Assembly: GCA_900318585.1 (NCBI GenBank)
Contig: ONKY01000062.1
Span: 1 to 61,833 of the forward strand
Direction of reading: 5' to 3'
From: an uncultured Prevotellaceae bacterium
Lineage (GTDB): Bacteria; Bacteroidota; Bacteroidia; Bacteroidales; Bacteroidaceae
DNA length: 61,833 nucleotides
Part shown: positions 26,382 to 35,526 of the stretch, piece after piece
How positions within the stretch are numbered: the first letter of the stretch is position 1
Layout of the letters: every line of letters starts with the position of its first letter
Notes under the pieces: generated by a model
Told to the model about the DNA's origin: nothing
The model's input: the letters and a program-made list of their open reading frames with translations, nothing else
Databases searched by the model: none
Position numbers and translations under genes: made by a program

Positions 26382-26618
26382 TTATTTTGCGTTCTCCTCA
26401 ATATAGGCAATAGCGTCGGCAACTGTGCCAATCTTCTCAGCCTTGTCATCGGGAATAGAGATGCCAAACTCCTTCTCGAACTCCATGATGAGCTCAACGG
26501 TATCAAGAGAATCTGCACCCAGATCGTTTGTGAAACTTGCCTCGGGCTTAACCTCAGCCTCATCAACACCAAGTTTGTCTACGATAATTGCCTTAACTTT
26601 GCTTTCAATTTCTGACAT
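26382..26618 (-). CDS. acpP: Acyl carrier protein
   Basis: 78 residues, acidic. The phosphopantetheine attachment Ser is residue 37 in [19 protein letters not shown]. It carries acyl intermediates for FabF and other fatty acid enzymes. First gene of acpP-fabF-rnc, with a ~100-base leader from the promoter at 26729-26760. Confidence 0.97.
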   Translation of the reverse strand: MSEIESKVKAIIVDKLGVDEAEVKPEASFTNDLGADSLDTVELIMEFEKEFGISIPDDKAEKIGTVADAIAYIEENAK

Positions 26619-26728
26619 AATTCTAAATACTTTAAAATGTTAATAATGATACTTCTATTATCTTGAAAAATGCTGTGCAGGCAAACAATTTTGCTAGCCA
26701 ACAGCGCATCTTTTCGCCTTAGCGGGTG

Positions 26729-26760
26729 CAAAGTAACACATTTTCTTTCACTTACGCAAA
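26729..26760 (-). promoter_or_regulatory. Promoter of acpP-fabF-rnc
   Basis: Minus strand: TTTG (26757-26760), 21 bp, TACTTTG (26729-26735), one base short of the TAnnTTTG consensus. The remaining DNA to 26949 is AT-rich and holds the divergent DUF4254 promoter; nothing else was recognised in this 331-bp spacer. Confidence 0.55.
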
Positions 26761-26882
26761 TATTTTTGTGAAAAACTGACATCCAACTGCACATTTAGTG
26801 GGTATCTGTGCAAAAAATCAGCCGTTTTATGGTGTAAACACTACAATAAATTTGCAAATTAAGTTGAAATATTCCTATTTTA

Positions 26883-26914
26883 GTTGCAGGATTCAAAAAC
26901 TTTCAGTAGCTTTG
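26883..26914 (+). promoter_or_regulatory. Promoter of the DUF4254-GT9 pair
   Basis: GTTG (26883-26886), 20 bp, TAGCTTTG (26907-26914). The start codon at 26950 is 35 bp downstream. Confidence 0.65.
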
Positions 26915-26949
26915 CAAATTGAAACATTAACAATATTGAAAACTGAAGC

Positions 26950-27564
26950 ATGTCATTCACTGAAAAAGCAAACAAAATCTTCAGCCAGGCCATCAACGAC
27001 TATCACCTGACTGACAATGTGGACACACCCATTCGTAATCCTTACGACCGCGACTCCATAGACTACAAGCTCTACCTGAAGTGCTGGATAGACACTGTGC
27101 AGTGGCATTACGAGGACATTATCCGTGACCCACACATCAACCCGGAAGAAGCACTGGCACTGAAGCGCAGGATAGACCACTCCAACCAAGACCGCACAGA
27201 CCTGGTGGAGGATATCGACTCATACTTCCGCCAAGAATACAGCGAGGTAAATCCGCTGCCTGATGCCAGACTCAACACCGAGAGCCCCGCATGGGCCATA
27301 GACAGGCTGTCCATCCTGGCACTGAAGATCTACCACATGCAGGAGCAGGTGCAACGCACGGAAGCCTCAGAGGAGCACCGTCAGAAATGCCAGTTCAAGC
27401 TCAACGTGCTGCTTGAGCAGCAGGTAGACCTTTCCACAGCTATCGACCAGCTCTTGGAGGACATACAGGAGGGCAGGAAGTACATGAAGGTGTACCGCCA
27501 GATGAAAATGTATAACGACCCGGCCACCAACCCCGTACTGTATAAAGCAGCAGGGAGCAAGTAA
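26950..27564 (+). CDS. DUF4254 domain protein
   Basis: 204 residues, no signal peptide, mostly alpha-helical and charged (YKLYLKCWIDTVQWHYEDI, LNTESPAWAIDRLSILALKI). It fits DUF4254, a cytoplasmic Bacteroidetes family usually found next to a family 9 glycosyltransferase, as here. An accessory role in envelope glycan synthesis is inferred from that pairing. The GT9 gene follows after a 96-bp repeat-filled spacer. Confidence 0.75.
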   Translation: MSFTEKANKIFSQAINDYHLTDNVDTPIRNPYDRDSIDYKLYLKCWIDTVQWHYEDIIRDPHINPEEALALKRRIDHSNQDRTDLVEDIDSYFRQEYSEVNPLPDARLNTESPAWAIDRLSILALKIYHMQEQVQRTEASEEHRQKCQFKLNVLLEQQVDLSTAIDQLLEDIQEGRKYMKVYRQMKMYNDPATNPVLYKAAGSK

Positions 27565-27565
27565 C

Positions 27566-27662
27566 GTTGAACATTGAACATTGAACGACGATAGAACATT
27601 GCGCTCGAGCTTGCTCGCTTTGCTTTCAAAGAACGTTGAACAAAGAACATTGAACGTTGAAT
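27566..27662. repeat. GTTGAAC/ATTGAAC heptamer clusters in the DUF4254-GT9 spacer
   Basis: GTTGAAC, ATTGAAC, ATTGAAC at 27566-27586 and GTTGAAC, AAAGAAC, ATTGAAC, GTTGAAT at 27635-27662. The last unit runs into the ATG start codon of the next gene at 27661. A small hairpin (GCGCTCGAGCTTGCTCGC) lies between the clusters. Confidence 0.85.
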
Positions 27663-28710
27663 GAGAAAAGAGCACGTACTGATTATACGGTTTTCCGCCA
27701 TGGGCGACATAGCCATGCTGGTGCCCGTGGTCTATAGCGTAGCCACGCAATACCCGCAGGTACGATTCACCGTGCTCAGCCGTCCCTTCGCCCGCCCTCT
27801 GTTTGCCGACTTGGCTCCCAACGTCGAGTTCATGGCAGCCGACCTGAAGAAGGAGTATCACGGTGTGAAAGGCCTCAACGCCCTCTACCGCCGCCTCACC
27901 GCCAAGCAGTTCACCAAGATAGCCGACATGCACAACGTGCTGCGCTCGGAATACCTGCGTATGCGTTTCAACCTGGGGCGCTACCGTGTGGAACACCTGA
28001 AAAAGCATCGCCATGCCAAGCACGCACTGACGGCACAAAATAATAAGGTACGCGAGCAACTGCCCGATGCCTTCCACAACTACGCCGACGTGCTGGAACG
28101 CCTGGGCTACCCCATCGAGCTCCACTTCCAGTCGCTCTTCCCCGACGAGAAAGGCAACCTGAACATGCTGCCTGCCGCCGTAGGGCCGAAGAAAAGCTTT
28201 GAGCAATGGATAGGCATCGCCCCCACTGCCGCCCACAAGGGGAAAGTATACCCGCAGGACAAGATGCTACAGGTCATCCACCTTCTGGCTACCCACTATC
28301 CGCAGGCCCGTTTCTTCCTCTTCGGACGAGGCTATCAGGAGGAACGCCTCTTCTCACAGTGGTGCCAAGAACTGCCCCGCTGCCTTGACACGAGCAAGCA
28401 GTTAGAGACCCTTCACCAGGAGCTTATCCTCATGAGCCACCTCGACGTCATGATCTCCATGGACTCTGCCAACATGCACTTAGCCTCGCTCACTGGCACG
28501 CCCGTCGTCAGCATCTGGGGAGCCACACATCCCTTCGCAGGCTTCATGGGATGGAACCAGCCTCAGGAGAACGCCATCCAAACCGACCTTGACTGCCGTC
28601 CCTGCAGCATCTACGGCAACCGCCCCTGCCAGCGCGGCGGCTACGCCTGCCTCAACGGCATCAGCCCCGAACGCATCGTTGACCGCGTCAAGGAAATAAT
28701 AAGTAAATAG
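27661..28710 (+). CDS. Family 9 glycosyltransferase (heptosyltransferase-like)
   Basis: 349 residues. N-terminal [18 protein letters not shown] is the GT9 signature; the C-terminal sugar-nucleotide region includes [20 protein letters not shown] and [15 protein letters not shown]9 enzymes add ADP-heptose or related sugars to the LPS core at the inner membrane. In this group the true sugar is unknown. The C-terminal [20 protein letters not shown] has four Cys, as in many heptosyltransferase-like proteins. Confidence 0.85.
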   Translation: MRKEHVLIIRFSAMGDIAMLVPVVYSVATQYPQVRFTVLSRPFARPLFADLAPNVEFMAADLKKEYHGVKGLNALYRRLTAKQFTKIADMHNVLRSEYLRMRFNLGRYRVEHLKKHRHAKHALTAQNNKVREQLPDAFHNYADVLERLGYPIELHFQSLFPDEKGNLNMLPAAVGPKKSFEQWIGIAPTAAHKGKVYPQDKMLQVIHLLATHYPQARFFLFGRGYQEERLFSQWCQELPRCLDTSKQLETLHQELILMSHLDVMISMDSANMHLASLTGTPVVSIWGATHPFAGFMGWNQPQENAIQTDLDCRPCSIYGNRPCQRGGYACLNGISPERIVDRVKEIISK

Positions 28711-28742
28711 TATTATTAACCCTCAAAAACAAAGCAAAAGAC

Positions 28743-28907
28743 ATGAAAAAGTACGTATGTGATGTATGCGGCTACGTGTACGATCCCCAAGAAGGTGACC
28801 CCGACAGCGGCATCGCCGCAGGCACCGCCTTTGAAGACATTCCCGAGGACTGGGTATGCCCCATCTGCGGCGTAGGTAAGGAAGATTTCTCGCCAGTAGA
28901 GGAATAA
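28743..28907 (+). CDS. Rubredoxin
   Basis: 54 residues. Two CxxC(G) knuckles bind one iron: Cys6 and Cys9 ([12 protein letters not shown]) and Cys39 and Cys42 ([13 protein letters not shown]). The intervening [19 protein letters not shown] is standard for the family. A small cytoplasmic electron carrier, likely for peroxide or superoxide detoxification in an anaerobe. It follows the GT9 gene by 32 bp. Confidence 0.97.
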   Translation: MKKYVCDVCGYVYDPQEGDPDSGIAAGTAFEDIPEDWVCPICGVGKEDFSPVEE

Positions 28908-28917
28908 TCACTCAACC

Positions 28918-29025
28918 CACGCTATCCGTGACGCATCCAACGGAAAGCCGCTGAAAGAACAGCGGAAAGACGTGAGCATCATCCTCATGAAAGACGGCAC
29001 AGTCAAGAAGGTGCTGGTTAAGTGA
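28918..29025 (+). pseudogene. C-terminal remnant of a secreted-protein gene
   Basis: An open stretch ending at the TGA 29023-29025 encodes HAIRDASNGKPLKEQRKDV followed by SIILMKDGTVKKVLVK. The end resembles the alternative C-terminal tail of Prevotella exported proteins (...DGTxKKVLVK). There is no start codon and no room for a gene, because rubredoxin ends 10 bp earlier. It stops where repeat copy B begins. Confidence 0.45.
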
Positions 29026-29100
29026 CTTTTCTATCTGTCTCACTTTTCTATTTGTTTCATTCGCGTGCGCGCGTATGCGCGTATTAATGAAGGCAAATCC

Positions 29101-29175
29101 AAAAATATCCTACCCATCCTACCCATCCGACACCCGCGTTAGGTGTAGGATGGGTAGGATGGGTGGGATATTTTC
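29101..29175. repeat. Long hairpin of copy B
   Basis: Arms 29107-29134 and 29142-29169, 28 bp with one wobble and one mismatch. The loop on the plus strand is CGCGTTA (29135-29141), the same as in copies A and C although the rest of the element is inverted. Confidence 0.93.
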
Positions 29176-29315
29176 GTATTAAGCTTATATATATTGCGCA
29201 CGCGTACGCGCGAGAAACGGACAAATTGTTGTATCATGGACTGGTATTCGGACACTGGCGGCAGAAGTCCATGACGGGAAACCTGCGTATCAAAGGATAG
29301 TTGCTACTTCAGATT

Positions 29316-29441
29316 TATTCCACGGGGTGGAATAATCGTAAACCAGTGGTTTGGAATCGTAAACCAGTGGTTTAGCGTCGTAAATCGGTGGTTTACGATT
29401 CTAAATCGGTGGTTTAGGAACGAGAATCGGTGGTTTAGAAA
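29316..29441. repeat. Iteron array of copy B: six 21-bp units
   Basis: Units start at 29316 (TTATTCCAC-GGG-GTGGAATAA type), 29337, 29358, 29379, 29400 and 29421. The last five carry AAACCAGTGGTTT or AAATCGGTGGTTT cores, reverse complements of the cores in copies A and C. Confidence 0.9.
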
Positions 29442-29545
29442 CGAAACGTGAAACCGTGGATCAATGGGTCGGAATGATTCATACTGACAACAGCAGCTAC
29501 AGTCGTAGGTGACTGCAGCTGCTGTCGCAAGTATTAGGGGAAAGG

Positions 29546-30640
29546 TTATTCGTAGACGGTGTACTGAGCCTCTGAGTCGATGATGACGCAGCGGTTCTTG
29601 TCGTTCTCCGGGAACGGCTGTACGGTGTCACCCTTCGAGTCGATGAGGATGCGGGCGGCGTCGCAACCGTAGATGTTGACCAGGGCATCCTTGCACTGGG
29701 CAGCACGGCGCTCGGCATACATCACGTTGATCTTGGGATTACCCGTGCCACGGTCGGCATAGCCCACAATCTGCACCTTGGCATCCTTGTACTTATTCAT
29801 GAAGTCGGCCACGCGCTTCATCTGGTTCGTTCCGCTGACAGTCGGATCGCTCTTGCAGATGAGGTAGAAGATTTCCTCATGCAACGTTTCCTTCTTCACG
29901 ACGGCCTTGGGCTCGGGCTTCGGCTCTTCCACCACGACAGGCTCGGGAGCAGGCTCCTCCACCACGGGGATAGGCTCGGGCTCGGGTGCGGGCTTGCACT
30001 TACCGAACTTATAGGTGAGGCCCAGCAGACCTACCAGCTGGAAGTCGGGATCGTAGTTGCGCTTGAGGTTGAACTCGTCGTTCTTCATGTTGGCATCTAC
30101 TTCAAGTCCGAGTGCGAGGTTGTCGCTGAGATTGAAGTTCACCTGCGTACCTATACGGGAGTTGAAGGTGGAGTGCTTCGAACCGCAGGGATAGGGGTTG
30201 GGGTCCGTAGCCAGGGCATTGTTCATGGTGTTGAACTCGTCGAAGTCCCATCCGTAGTTCACGCCGAAACCGGCGAGCAGCACCCAGTCGAGCTTGTCGC
30301 TGACGCGGTTGGGGTTGAGAATATTCGTGAGGTTCATCAGCAGGTCAATGTCGCCGGTAATGGCATTGAAGGTGTAGGTGTCGCTGATGGCACCCTTCAC
30401 CTGCCAGCCCTGGAGGTGCAGGCGTGTACCTACCTTCGAGTTGAAATAACGACCGGCGGAGAGGGCAAACTGCGGGGTGAGCAGCTTGGTGAAGTCGTAG
30501 TTGGTCATCGTACCCTGTACGCCACCCTGCACGCTGATGAAGTTGTAGGGATAGTTATCCTCTACTGTCTGTGCCTGCGCGGCGGTGGACACTCCGAGGA
30601 GGAGTGCCACTGCTGCTATCTTGCATATTATCTTTTTCAT
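29546..30640 (-). CDS. OmpA family outer-membrane protein
   Basis: 364 residues from the ATG at 30640. Signal peptide KKIICKIAAVALLLGVSTAA, an N-terminal ~200-residue beta-barrel (YNFISVQGGVQGTMTNYDFT ... GLTYKFGK), a Pro/Glu linker (PAPEPEPIPVVEEPAPEP) and a C-terminal OmpA peptidoglycan-binding domain (KVQIVGYADRGTGNPKINVM). It anchors the outer membrane to the cell wall. It lies 46 bp after the SusF-like gene on the same strand, so it may be the last gene of that operon. Confidence 0.88.
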   Translation of the reverse strand: MKKIICKIAAVALLLGVSTAAQAQTVEDNYPYNFISVQGGVQGTMTNYDFTKLLTPQFALSAGRYFNSKVGTRLHLQGWQVKGAISDTYTFNAITGDIDLLMNLTNILNPNRVSDKLDWVLLAGFGVNYGWDFDEFNTMNNALATDPNPYPCGSKHSTFNSRIGTQVNFNLSDNLALGLEVDANMKNDEFNLKRNYDPDFQLVGLLGLTYKFGKCKPAPEPEPIPVVEEPAPEPVVVEEPKPEPKAVVKKETLHEEIFYLICKSDPTVSGTNQMKRVADFMNKYKDAKVQIVGYADRGTGNPKINVMYAERRAAQCKDALVNIYGCDAARILIDSKGDTVQPFPENDKNRCVIIDSEAQYTVYE

Positions 30641-30643
30641 CAT

Positions 30644-30678
30644 AATTATCATTTATCGTTTATCATTTATCATTTCGC
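30644..30678. repeat. ATTTATC heptamer repeat
   Basis: AATTATC, ATTTATC, GTTTATC, ATTTATC, ATTTCGC. It fills the spacer between the SusF-like stop codon and the OmpA start codon. Confidence 0.85.
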
Positions 30679-30686
30679 GAAGCGCT

Positions 30687-32603
30687 TCACTGCTTCGTAA
30701 TCACGACTTTGTTGTTGCCAGCGTAGCTGATGAACAGCTGGAACTTGTAGGTACCTGCCTCGATGTTCAGGTTGGCGCCGTCCTGCGTCAGGTCGTTCTC
30801 TGCACCACCCCAGTTGATGGCCCAGTCGTGGTTCACGCGGAACTTGTACTCACCCGATACCTTGTCGGTAGTCACCTCCCAACAGCCTTCGGCGGTGTTG
30901 TAGGTCATCTCCAGGTCTTCGCTCCAACCGTTGAAGCCGCCGATCATGCCCACGCTCTCAACCTTCATCAGGTTGTAGTGCATGTTGGCAAAGTCGAGGT
31001 TAATCTGGTAGAAGCCTGCACCCGGGTCGGGGCAGTTGGGGCCGCCGCCGTCGGTGAGGGAGCCACTGGTGGCATCACCGCTGACGTACTCCAGGTCGTT
31101 GTCCCAGTTGTCGGCATTGGGCTTGAACTTGAACTCTCCGTCGAGCCAGTAGTAGCCCTGGTACTGTCCGTTGCCGTTGCCTAACAGCAGATGACTGGTG
31201 CTCCAGTCGCCCTCGTTACCAATCTCATAGAAGTTGTCGGGATAACCGTTGTCTTCCTTGACGGTGCAGTGAGCGGGAGCCTCATCGCTGAGGAAGAGGC
31301 GGATGACGTATGCGCCATCGGCAGCCAGCTGGAGGTTAGGACCATCCTGCACGAGGTCGTCGAGGGTGCCACCCCAGTTGACGGCCCAGTCGTGGTTGAG
31401 GCGGAACTTGAACTCGCCGGCGCTGAGCGTCTCGCGAGCCTCCCAGCACTTCATAATCTCATTGTAGGTCATATCTACGTCGGTGTCCCATGCACCACGG
31501 ACGGAACCTATGATGCTGATGGAGGTGACAGGCGTAACCTTATAGGTCATCTCCTTCAAGTCAACCTGGACGAAGTAGAAACCGGCATCGACGCCATCCA
31601 TGTTAGGACCACCGTCGGCAGTCAGGGTGCCGCTGGTAGCATCGCCGGAAGCCTTCTCCCAGTCACCGTCCCAGTTGTCCTTGTTGGGCTTGAACTTGAA
31701 CTCGCCGTTGAGGTAGATGACAGCGCTGTACTGTCCGAGGCCGTTGCCGTGAAGCGGATGGGGCTCGCTCCAGCTGCTCTCGTTGCCAATCTCGTAGATG
31801 AACTCGTTGAAACCAACAGGCTTGGCCGACCATGTCTGGTCGAGCATGTTGAAGACGAGGTCGTAGAAGAGAGCATCGGGGTCGGCCACAACGACGAGGT
31901 TGCCACCGGCGTTGTTATAACTGAACTTACCATCCTCACTGCCTGCAGCGAGACAGCCGCTCCAGTCACCGCCAAGACCGCTCTCAGGCGTCATCTTGAA
32001 CTCGATGTTGCTACCGTCCTCGGTGGCAGGGATGCGCACCTTGTAGGTCGGGTTTTCATACGGGTCGCTGCCGTCGTTGGTGAGCTTGTAGGTGGTGTCG
32101 GTGTTGTCCCAGCCATTGATGGAGCCAGTGAGGTAGTAGGCAGCCTCGATGACAGGTGCCTGCGGTATGGCATGGATGGCGAAGGGTGCCGACGTGGCTG
32201 TCTTGACAGCTGTCTGTCCGTTGCTGAGCCACATACTGACAGTAGCCTCAACGTCGCGCTGCACGGGGCGCTGTCCGAACTGCTCGATGACATAGCCAAG
32301 GAGGTCGGAGGCCAGCATGGTACCGTCGGCGGAGATGTCGTAGACAGAGCTACCCAAGGCAATGTTGTAAGAGGGGCTGTAAGCATCGTCGGAAGCCGTC
32401 GGTGCGACGATGTCGCACACCTTCACACGCTCGTCGGTGATGCTATTGAAATCGATGACACCTACCGTCGTGATGCTTCCGTTGCCGAAGCTGACGGTCA
32501 CCGGCTGGGGAACCATCTGAGGATCTGCCCAGTCTTTGTAGTCGTCGGTGCAAGCTGCCACCGACGCTACAAATGCCATTAATGATAATATCTTCTTAGT
32601 CAT
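30687..32603 (-). CDS. SusF-like surface glycan-binding lipoprotein
   Basis: 638 residues. Lipobox at VASVAAC (residue 18). Contains an N-terminal SusE/SusF-type Ig-like region, then binding modules. Two ~165-residue units are duplicated: FYEIGNESSWSEPHPLHGNG and FYEIGNEGDWSTSHLLLGNG each begin a unit that continues with EFKFKPN(K/A)DNWD and ends in a starch-binding fold (FRLNHDWAVNWGG; FRVNHDWAINWGG). These Trp-rich modules bind starch or maltodextrin at the cell surface. Fourth gene of the susC-D-E-F order. Confidence 0.85.
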   Translation of the reverse strand: MTKKILSLMAFVASVAACTDDYKDWADPQMVPQPVTVSFGNGSITTVGVIDFNSITDERVKVCDIVAPTASDDAYSPSYNIALGSSVYDISADGTMLASDLLGYVIEQFGQRPVQRDVEATVSMWLSNGQTAVKTATSAPFAIHAIPQAPVIEAAYYLTGSINGWDNTDTTYKLTNDGSDPYENPTYKVRIPATEDGSNIEFKMTPESGLGGDWSGCLAAGSEDGKFSYNNAGGNLVVVADPDALFYDLVFNMLDQTWSAKPVGFNEFIYEIGNESSWSEPHPLHGNGLGQYSAVIYLNGEFKFKPNKDNWDGDWEKASGDATSGTLTADGGPNMDGVDAGFYFVQVDLKEMTYKVTPVTSISIIGSVRGAWDTDVDMTYNEIMKCWEARETLSAGEFKFRLNHDWAVNWGGTLDDLVQDGPNLQLAADGAYVIRLFLSDEAPAHCTVKEDNGYPDNFYEIGNEGDWSTSHLLLGNGNGQYQGYYWLDGEFKFKPNADNWDNDLEYVSGDATSGSLTDGGGPNCPDPGAGFYQINLDFANMHYNLMKVESVGMIGGFNGWSEDLEMTYNTAEGCWEVTTDKVSGEYKFRVNHDWAINWGGAENDLTQDGANLNIEAGTYKFQLFISYAGNNKVVITKQ

Positions 32604-32621
32604 AATCGTATTCCTTATTTA

Positions 32622-33830
32622 TTATTGTTTGATGAAGCGGATATAACCCGTAATATCGTTGAAGAAGATCATGTAGGTGCCGGCCTCGGAGATAACGAGG
32701 TTAGGACCGTTGCCTACACCATAGACATACATGCCCTGGCTGTAGGTGACGAACGTACCGCCCTTGTTGTAATCCCAGCTGTCAGCCTGCTTCACCTTCA
32801 CCTCGTCGCCGGCAGCGAACTCGTAGGTGATGTACCAGTCGTGGTTCTCCCAACCGGTAGAGCACGGAGTCATCGGGGTGTCGCCCCAGCCGTTGAACGA
32901 ACCGGAGATGGCCATGCCGTCGAACACAGGTGCCGAGCCGTCGTAAGCCTCAACGGTGAGTTTGTCTTCCTTGGTGTTCAGGGTGACCTTGTAGAGACCT
33001 GCTGCAGGAACGGTGATGTTGCCTGAGCCGCCATCGTTCTTCACGAATGAACCGAACGAGTCGCCCTGACCCCACTGTGATGCCCAGCCATCGTCGAGGG
33101 CACCGCGCAGCTTGAAGCCACCGCCACCGAGATAACCGATCCACTGGATCTCGCCGTCACCGGTCTTATTGTCGTACTCTGCACCGTCGACCGTCTGCAT
33201 CGGGATCACGCACTTACCCATGTCACCACCCCAAGAGCCGTCGGCAATGTCGGAACCGATGAGCCACCAGAGGGCAGGATCAGCGGGCTTGAGCTCAATG
33301 TAATACGGTATCATGCTGAGGGTAACCACGTTGGAGTAGATGACGCCATACTCGTTGAACGAGGCATCACGAACAGCCGACTTCACGCGGAAGGACACTT
33401 CCTGGATGGCGGGTGTGGTGGTCTCTGTCCATCCGCAGAGCTCTTCGAGCGAGCGGTTCAGGGTCTGCGTATTGACCTGCACGTTCTTACCATTGGAATA
33501 GGTCTCGTCGATATTGAAGAAATCGGCACCCGTATTGTCCTCAGCATTGGCATCGAAAGCCTTGTTGAAGCTGCCAGTGGGCGACACCTGAACGGTATAG
33601 GTTGGCACCACGGGAGCATTGAAGTCATTGTAAGGAGTAGGCTGCGACCAAGTGAGTATCACGGTCTGCGACTTCTCCAGGTCGATATTTCCATTGACGG
33701 CCGGCTGATTGAGCACGAACGTCGTGGGCTGCGTGATGGTGGGGTTCGACTCGTTGTCGTCCTTACACGAGGTGAAAACGACGAGCCCCGCAGCGGCCAG
33801 CAGTATTGTGGATTTGAATATTGTCTTCAT
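32622..33830 (-). CDS. SusE-like surface glycan-binding lipoprotein
   Basis: 402 residues from the ATG at 33830. Lipoprotein signal with lipobox VVFTSC. SusE N-terminal domain (TWSQPTPYNDFNAPVVPTYT), then LKPADPALWWLIGSDIADGS and a C-terminal module (GMAISGSFNGWGDTPM) typical of the SusE/SusF family. It presents starch to the SusCD transporter. Only 18 bp from the SusF-like gene. Confidence 0.85.
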   Translation of the reverse strand: MKTIFKSTILLAAAGLVVFTSCKDDNESNPTITQPTTFVLNQPAVNGNIDLEKSQTVILTWSQPTPYNDFNAPVVPTYTVQVSPTGSFNKAFDANAEDNTGADFFNIDETYSNGKNVQVNTQTLNRSLEELCGWTETTTPAIQEVSFRVKSAVRDASFNEYGVIYSNVVTLSMIPYYIELKPADPALWWLIGSDIADGSWGGDMGKCVIPMQTVDGAEYDNKTGDGEIQWIGYLGGGGFKLRGALDDGWASQWGQGDSFGSFVKNDGGSGNITVPAAGLYKVTLNTKEDKLTVEAYDGSAPVFDGMAISGSFNGWGDTPMTPCSTGWENHDWYITYEFAAGDEVKVKQADSWDYNKGGTFVTYSQGMYVYGVGNGPNLVISEAGTYMIFFNDITGYIRFIKQ

Positions 33831-33833
33831 AAT

Positions 33834-33868
33834 AATTATCAATTATCCATTATCAATTATTCATTATC
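33834..33868. repeat. AATTATC/CATTATC heptamer repeat
   Basis: Five 7-bp units (AATTATC, AATTATC, CATTATC, AATTATT, CATTATC) fill the entire gap between the SusD stop codon (33869) and the SusE start codon (33830). Confidence 0.88.
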
Positions 33869-35476
33869 TTAGTATCCTTCGTTCTGTTCCAAGTTAGGAT
33901 TGGCAGTCATATCAGACGAAGGAATAGCAAACAGGTTGCGATAGGCGGGCAGGCTGGCACCGAACTCGGAACCACCCTTCCATTCCCATACGTACTGACC
34001 GCTGTTCTGACCTCCGAAGAGACCGTAGCGGATGAGGTCGGTGCGGCGGAAGCCCTCAAAGTAGAGCTCACGGGAGCGCTCGTCGAGAATCTGCTGCAAA
34101 GAGTAGCTGTTCACGGTAGTGGTGTGCGCACGCTGGCGCAGCTGGTTGATGTAGCCAGTACCGGTGCTGGTGGTCGTGCCGCCATTGATGCGGGCATCAG
34201 CCTCGGCAGCGATGAGGTAAGCCTCAGCCGAGCGCATCAGGAAGAAGTCGGCATCAGGGAAGTTTGTGCTGCGGGGCGTGGCACCAGTGGAATAGGTGTT
34301 GCGGAACTTACCCACGGAGAAGCCAGAAGCAAACTCTGACGGTGTGCTGGCCGACAGGGTGCGGTCGACACCATGGAACAGTGCACGGTCGTCACCGGCA
34401 GCAACAGTCATGTCGTTGATATTGACATTAGGAGCATCGCCATTGGGGAAGAACTTCTCCACCAACTGGCGGCGGGCGCGGTTACCGGCCCAGAACTTAC
34501 CAACCATACCGAAGTCGCCGTTCACGTCCATATCATCCTTCCATGCGGATGACATCAGGAACATGGACGTACCATAGCTGGTGGTCAGCAGGCCGTCGCC
34601 CAGCAGGGGCAGCACAGCCTCGACGGAGGCACCGCTCTCACCATTGTCACCCATGAAGAGCATCTGGTAGGCGCTCCAGCCGTTGGTGCCATTGGTCCAC
34701 AGCTTGTGCGGGCCGTTGATCACCTTCTCAGCATACTCCTTGGCATCGGCCCAGCGGGCGGTGCCGGTGTAGACCTCGGCATTCAGGTACATGCGGGCCA
34801 ACAGCAGGTTGGCGGCATCCTGGTCGGCGCGACCGTAGCCCACATCCTTACTTGTGCGGGCCGTGGGAGCCTGCATCAGACCGACACAGTCCTTCAGCTC
34901 ACCCTCAATCCAAGCGAAGAGGTCTGCCCGCTTAATCTGAGAAGGAGAGGTGCTCATCAGCTCGGTGGCGAAAGGCACGTTGCCGAAGCAGTCCATCAGG
35001 TAATAGTAGTAGAGGGCGCGCAGGAAGTGGATCTCTGCCTGACGCGTAGCATCAACGTCTGCACACACATCAAGATAATGGTTGCAGTAAGCGATGCTGG
35101 CATAGAGGCGGTTGTAGAAACCCTCCAGCATGGGATGGCTGGAACCCCACGAATTATAGTTGAACTCAGGGATGCCGGGGTCGCCCCAGGCGCAGATAGC
35201 CTCGTCAGTGGTCAGCTCGTTGGAGTTCCAAATCTGACGGACGAAACCCGTAGTACCACCGTCCAAGCGGTCGATGTCACAGTCGCCATCACCACCGTAG
35301 TTTCCTGCCAGTGCCATCGTGGCATAGCACTTCGTGTAGAGTTCGGGCTCACTGGGAGTCATTGTCGAACTGGGGTCGATGGGGGTAACATCGAGGTCGC
35401 CAGTACACGAACTCAGTCCTGCTACAGCAAAAGCGATTGCTGCAACGGGGATTATATTTTTAATATATCGTATCAT
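33869..35476 (-). CDS. susD: SusD/RagB family surface lipoprotein
   Basis: 535 residues from the ATG at 35476. Lipoprotein signal with lipobox (AFAVAGLSSC). SusD hallmarks are the early helices with LYTKCYATMALAGNYGGDGD, LRALYYYYLMDCFGNVPFAT, and the C-terminal YLIAAEADARINGG and LYFEGFRRTDLIRYGLFGGQ. It forms the lid of the SusC transporter and binds glycan. Longer upstream starts would overlap the end of susC; the chosen start leaves a 50-bp spacer. Confidence 0.93.
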   Translation of the reverse strand: MIRYIKNIIPVAAIAFAVAGLSSCTGDLDVTPIDPSSTMTPSEPELYTKCYATMALAGNYGGDGDCDIDRLDGGTTGFVRQIWNSNELTTDEAICAWGDPGIPEFNYNSWGSSHPMLEGFYNRLYASIAYCNHYLDVCADVDATRQAEIHFLRALYYYYLMDCFGNVPFATELMSTSPSQIKRADLFAWIEGELKDCVGLMQAPTARTSKDVGYGRADQDAANLLLARMYLNAEVYTGTARWADAKEYAEKVINGPHKLWTNGTNGWSAYQMLFMGDNGESGASVEAVLPLLGDGLLTTSYGTSMFLMSSAWKDDMDVNGDFGMVGKFWAGNRARRQLVEKFFPNGDAPNVNINDMTVAAGDDRALFHGVDRTLSASTPSEFASGFSVGKFRNTYSTGATPRSTNFPDADFFLMRSAEAYLIAAEADARINGGTTTSTGTGYINQLRQRAHTTTVNSYSLQQILDERSRELYFEGFRRTDLIRYGLFGGQNSGQYVWEWKGGSEFGASLPAYRNLFAIPSSDMTANPNLEQNEGY

Positions 35477-35526
35477 AATAATGGTCGTTTTTACGTTATT
35501 ACGTTCTTTCGTTATGGGTCCTTTCT

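Larger units (their letters stand above)
29022..29441 (-). repeat. Three-copy intergenic element, copy B (inverted)
   Basis: Same modules as copies A and C in reverse order: end sequence (duplicated here as two 17-bp units at 29025-29041 and 29042-29058), alternating tract GCGTGCGCGCGTATGCGC, hairpin 29101-29175, second alternating tract, ~140-bp conserved segment with diverged middle, six 21-bp iterons (29316-29441). It lies between converging genes. The rest of the 28908-29545 spacer (29442-29545) holds only short stem-like sequences after the OmpA gene. Confidence 0.88.
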
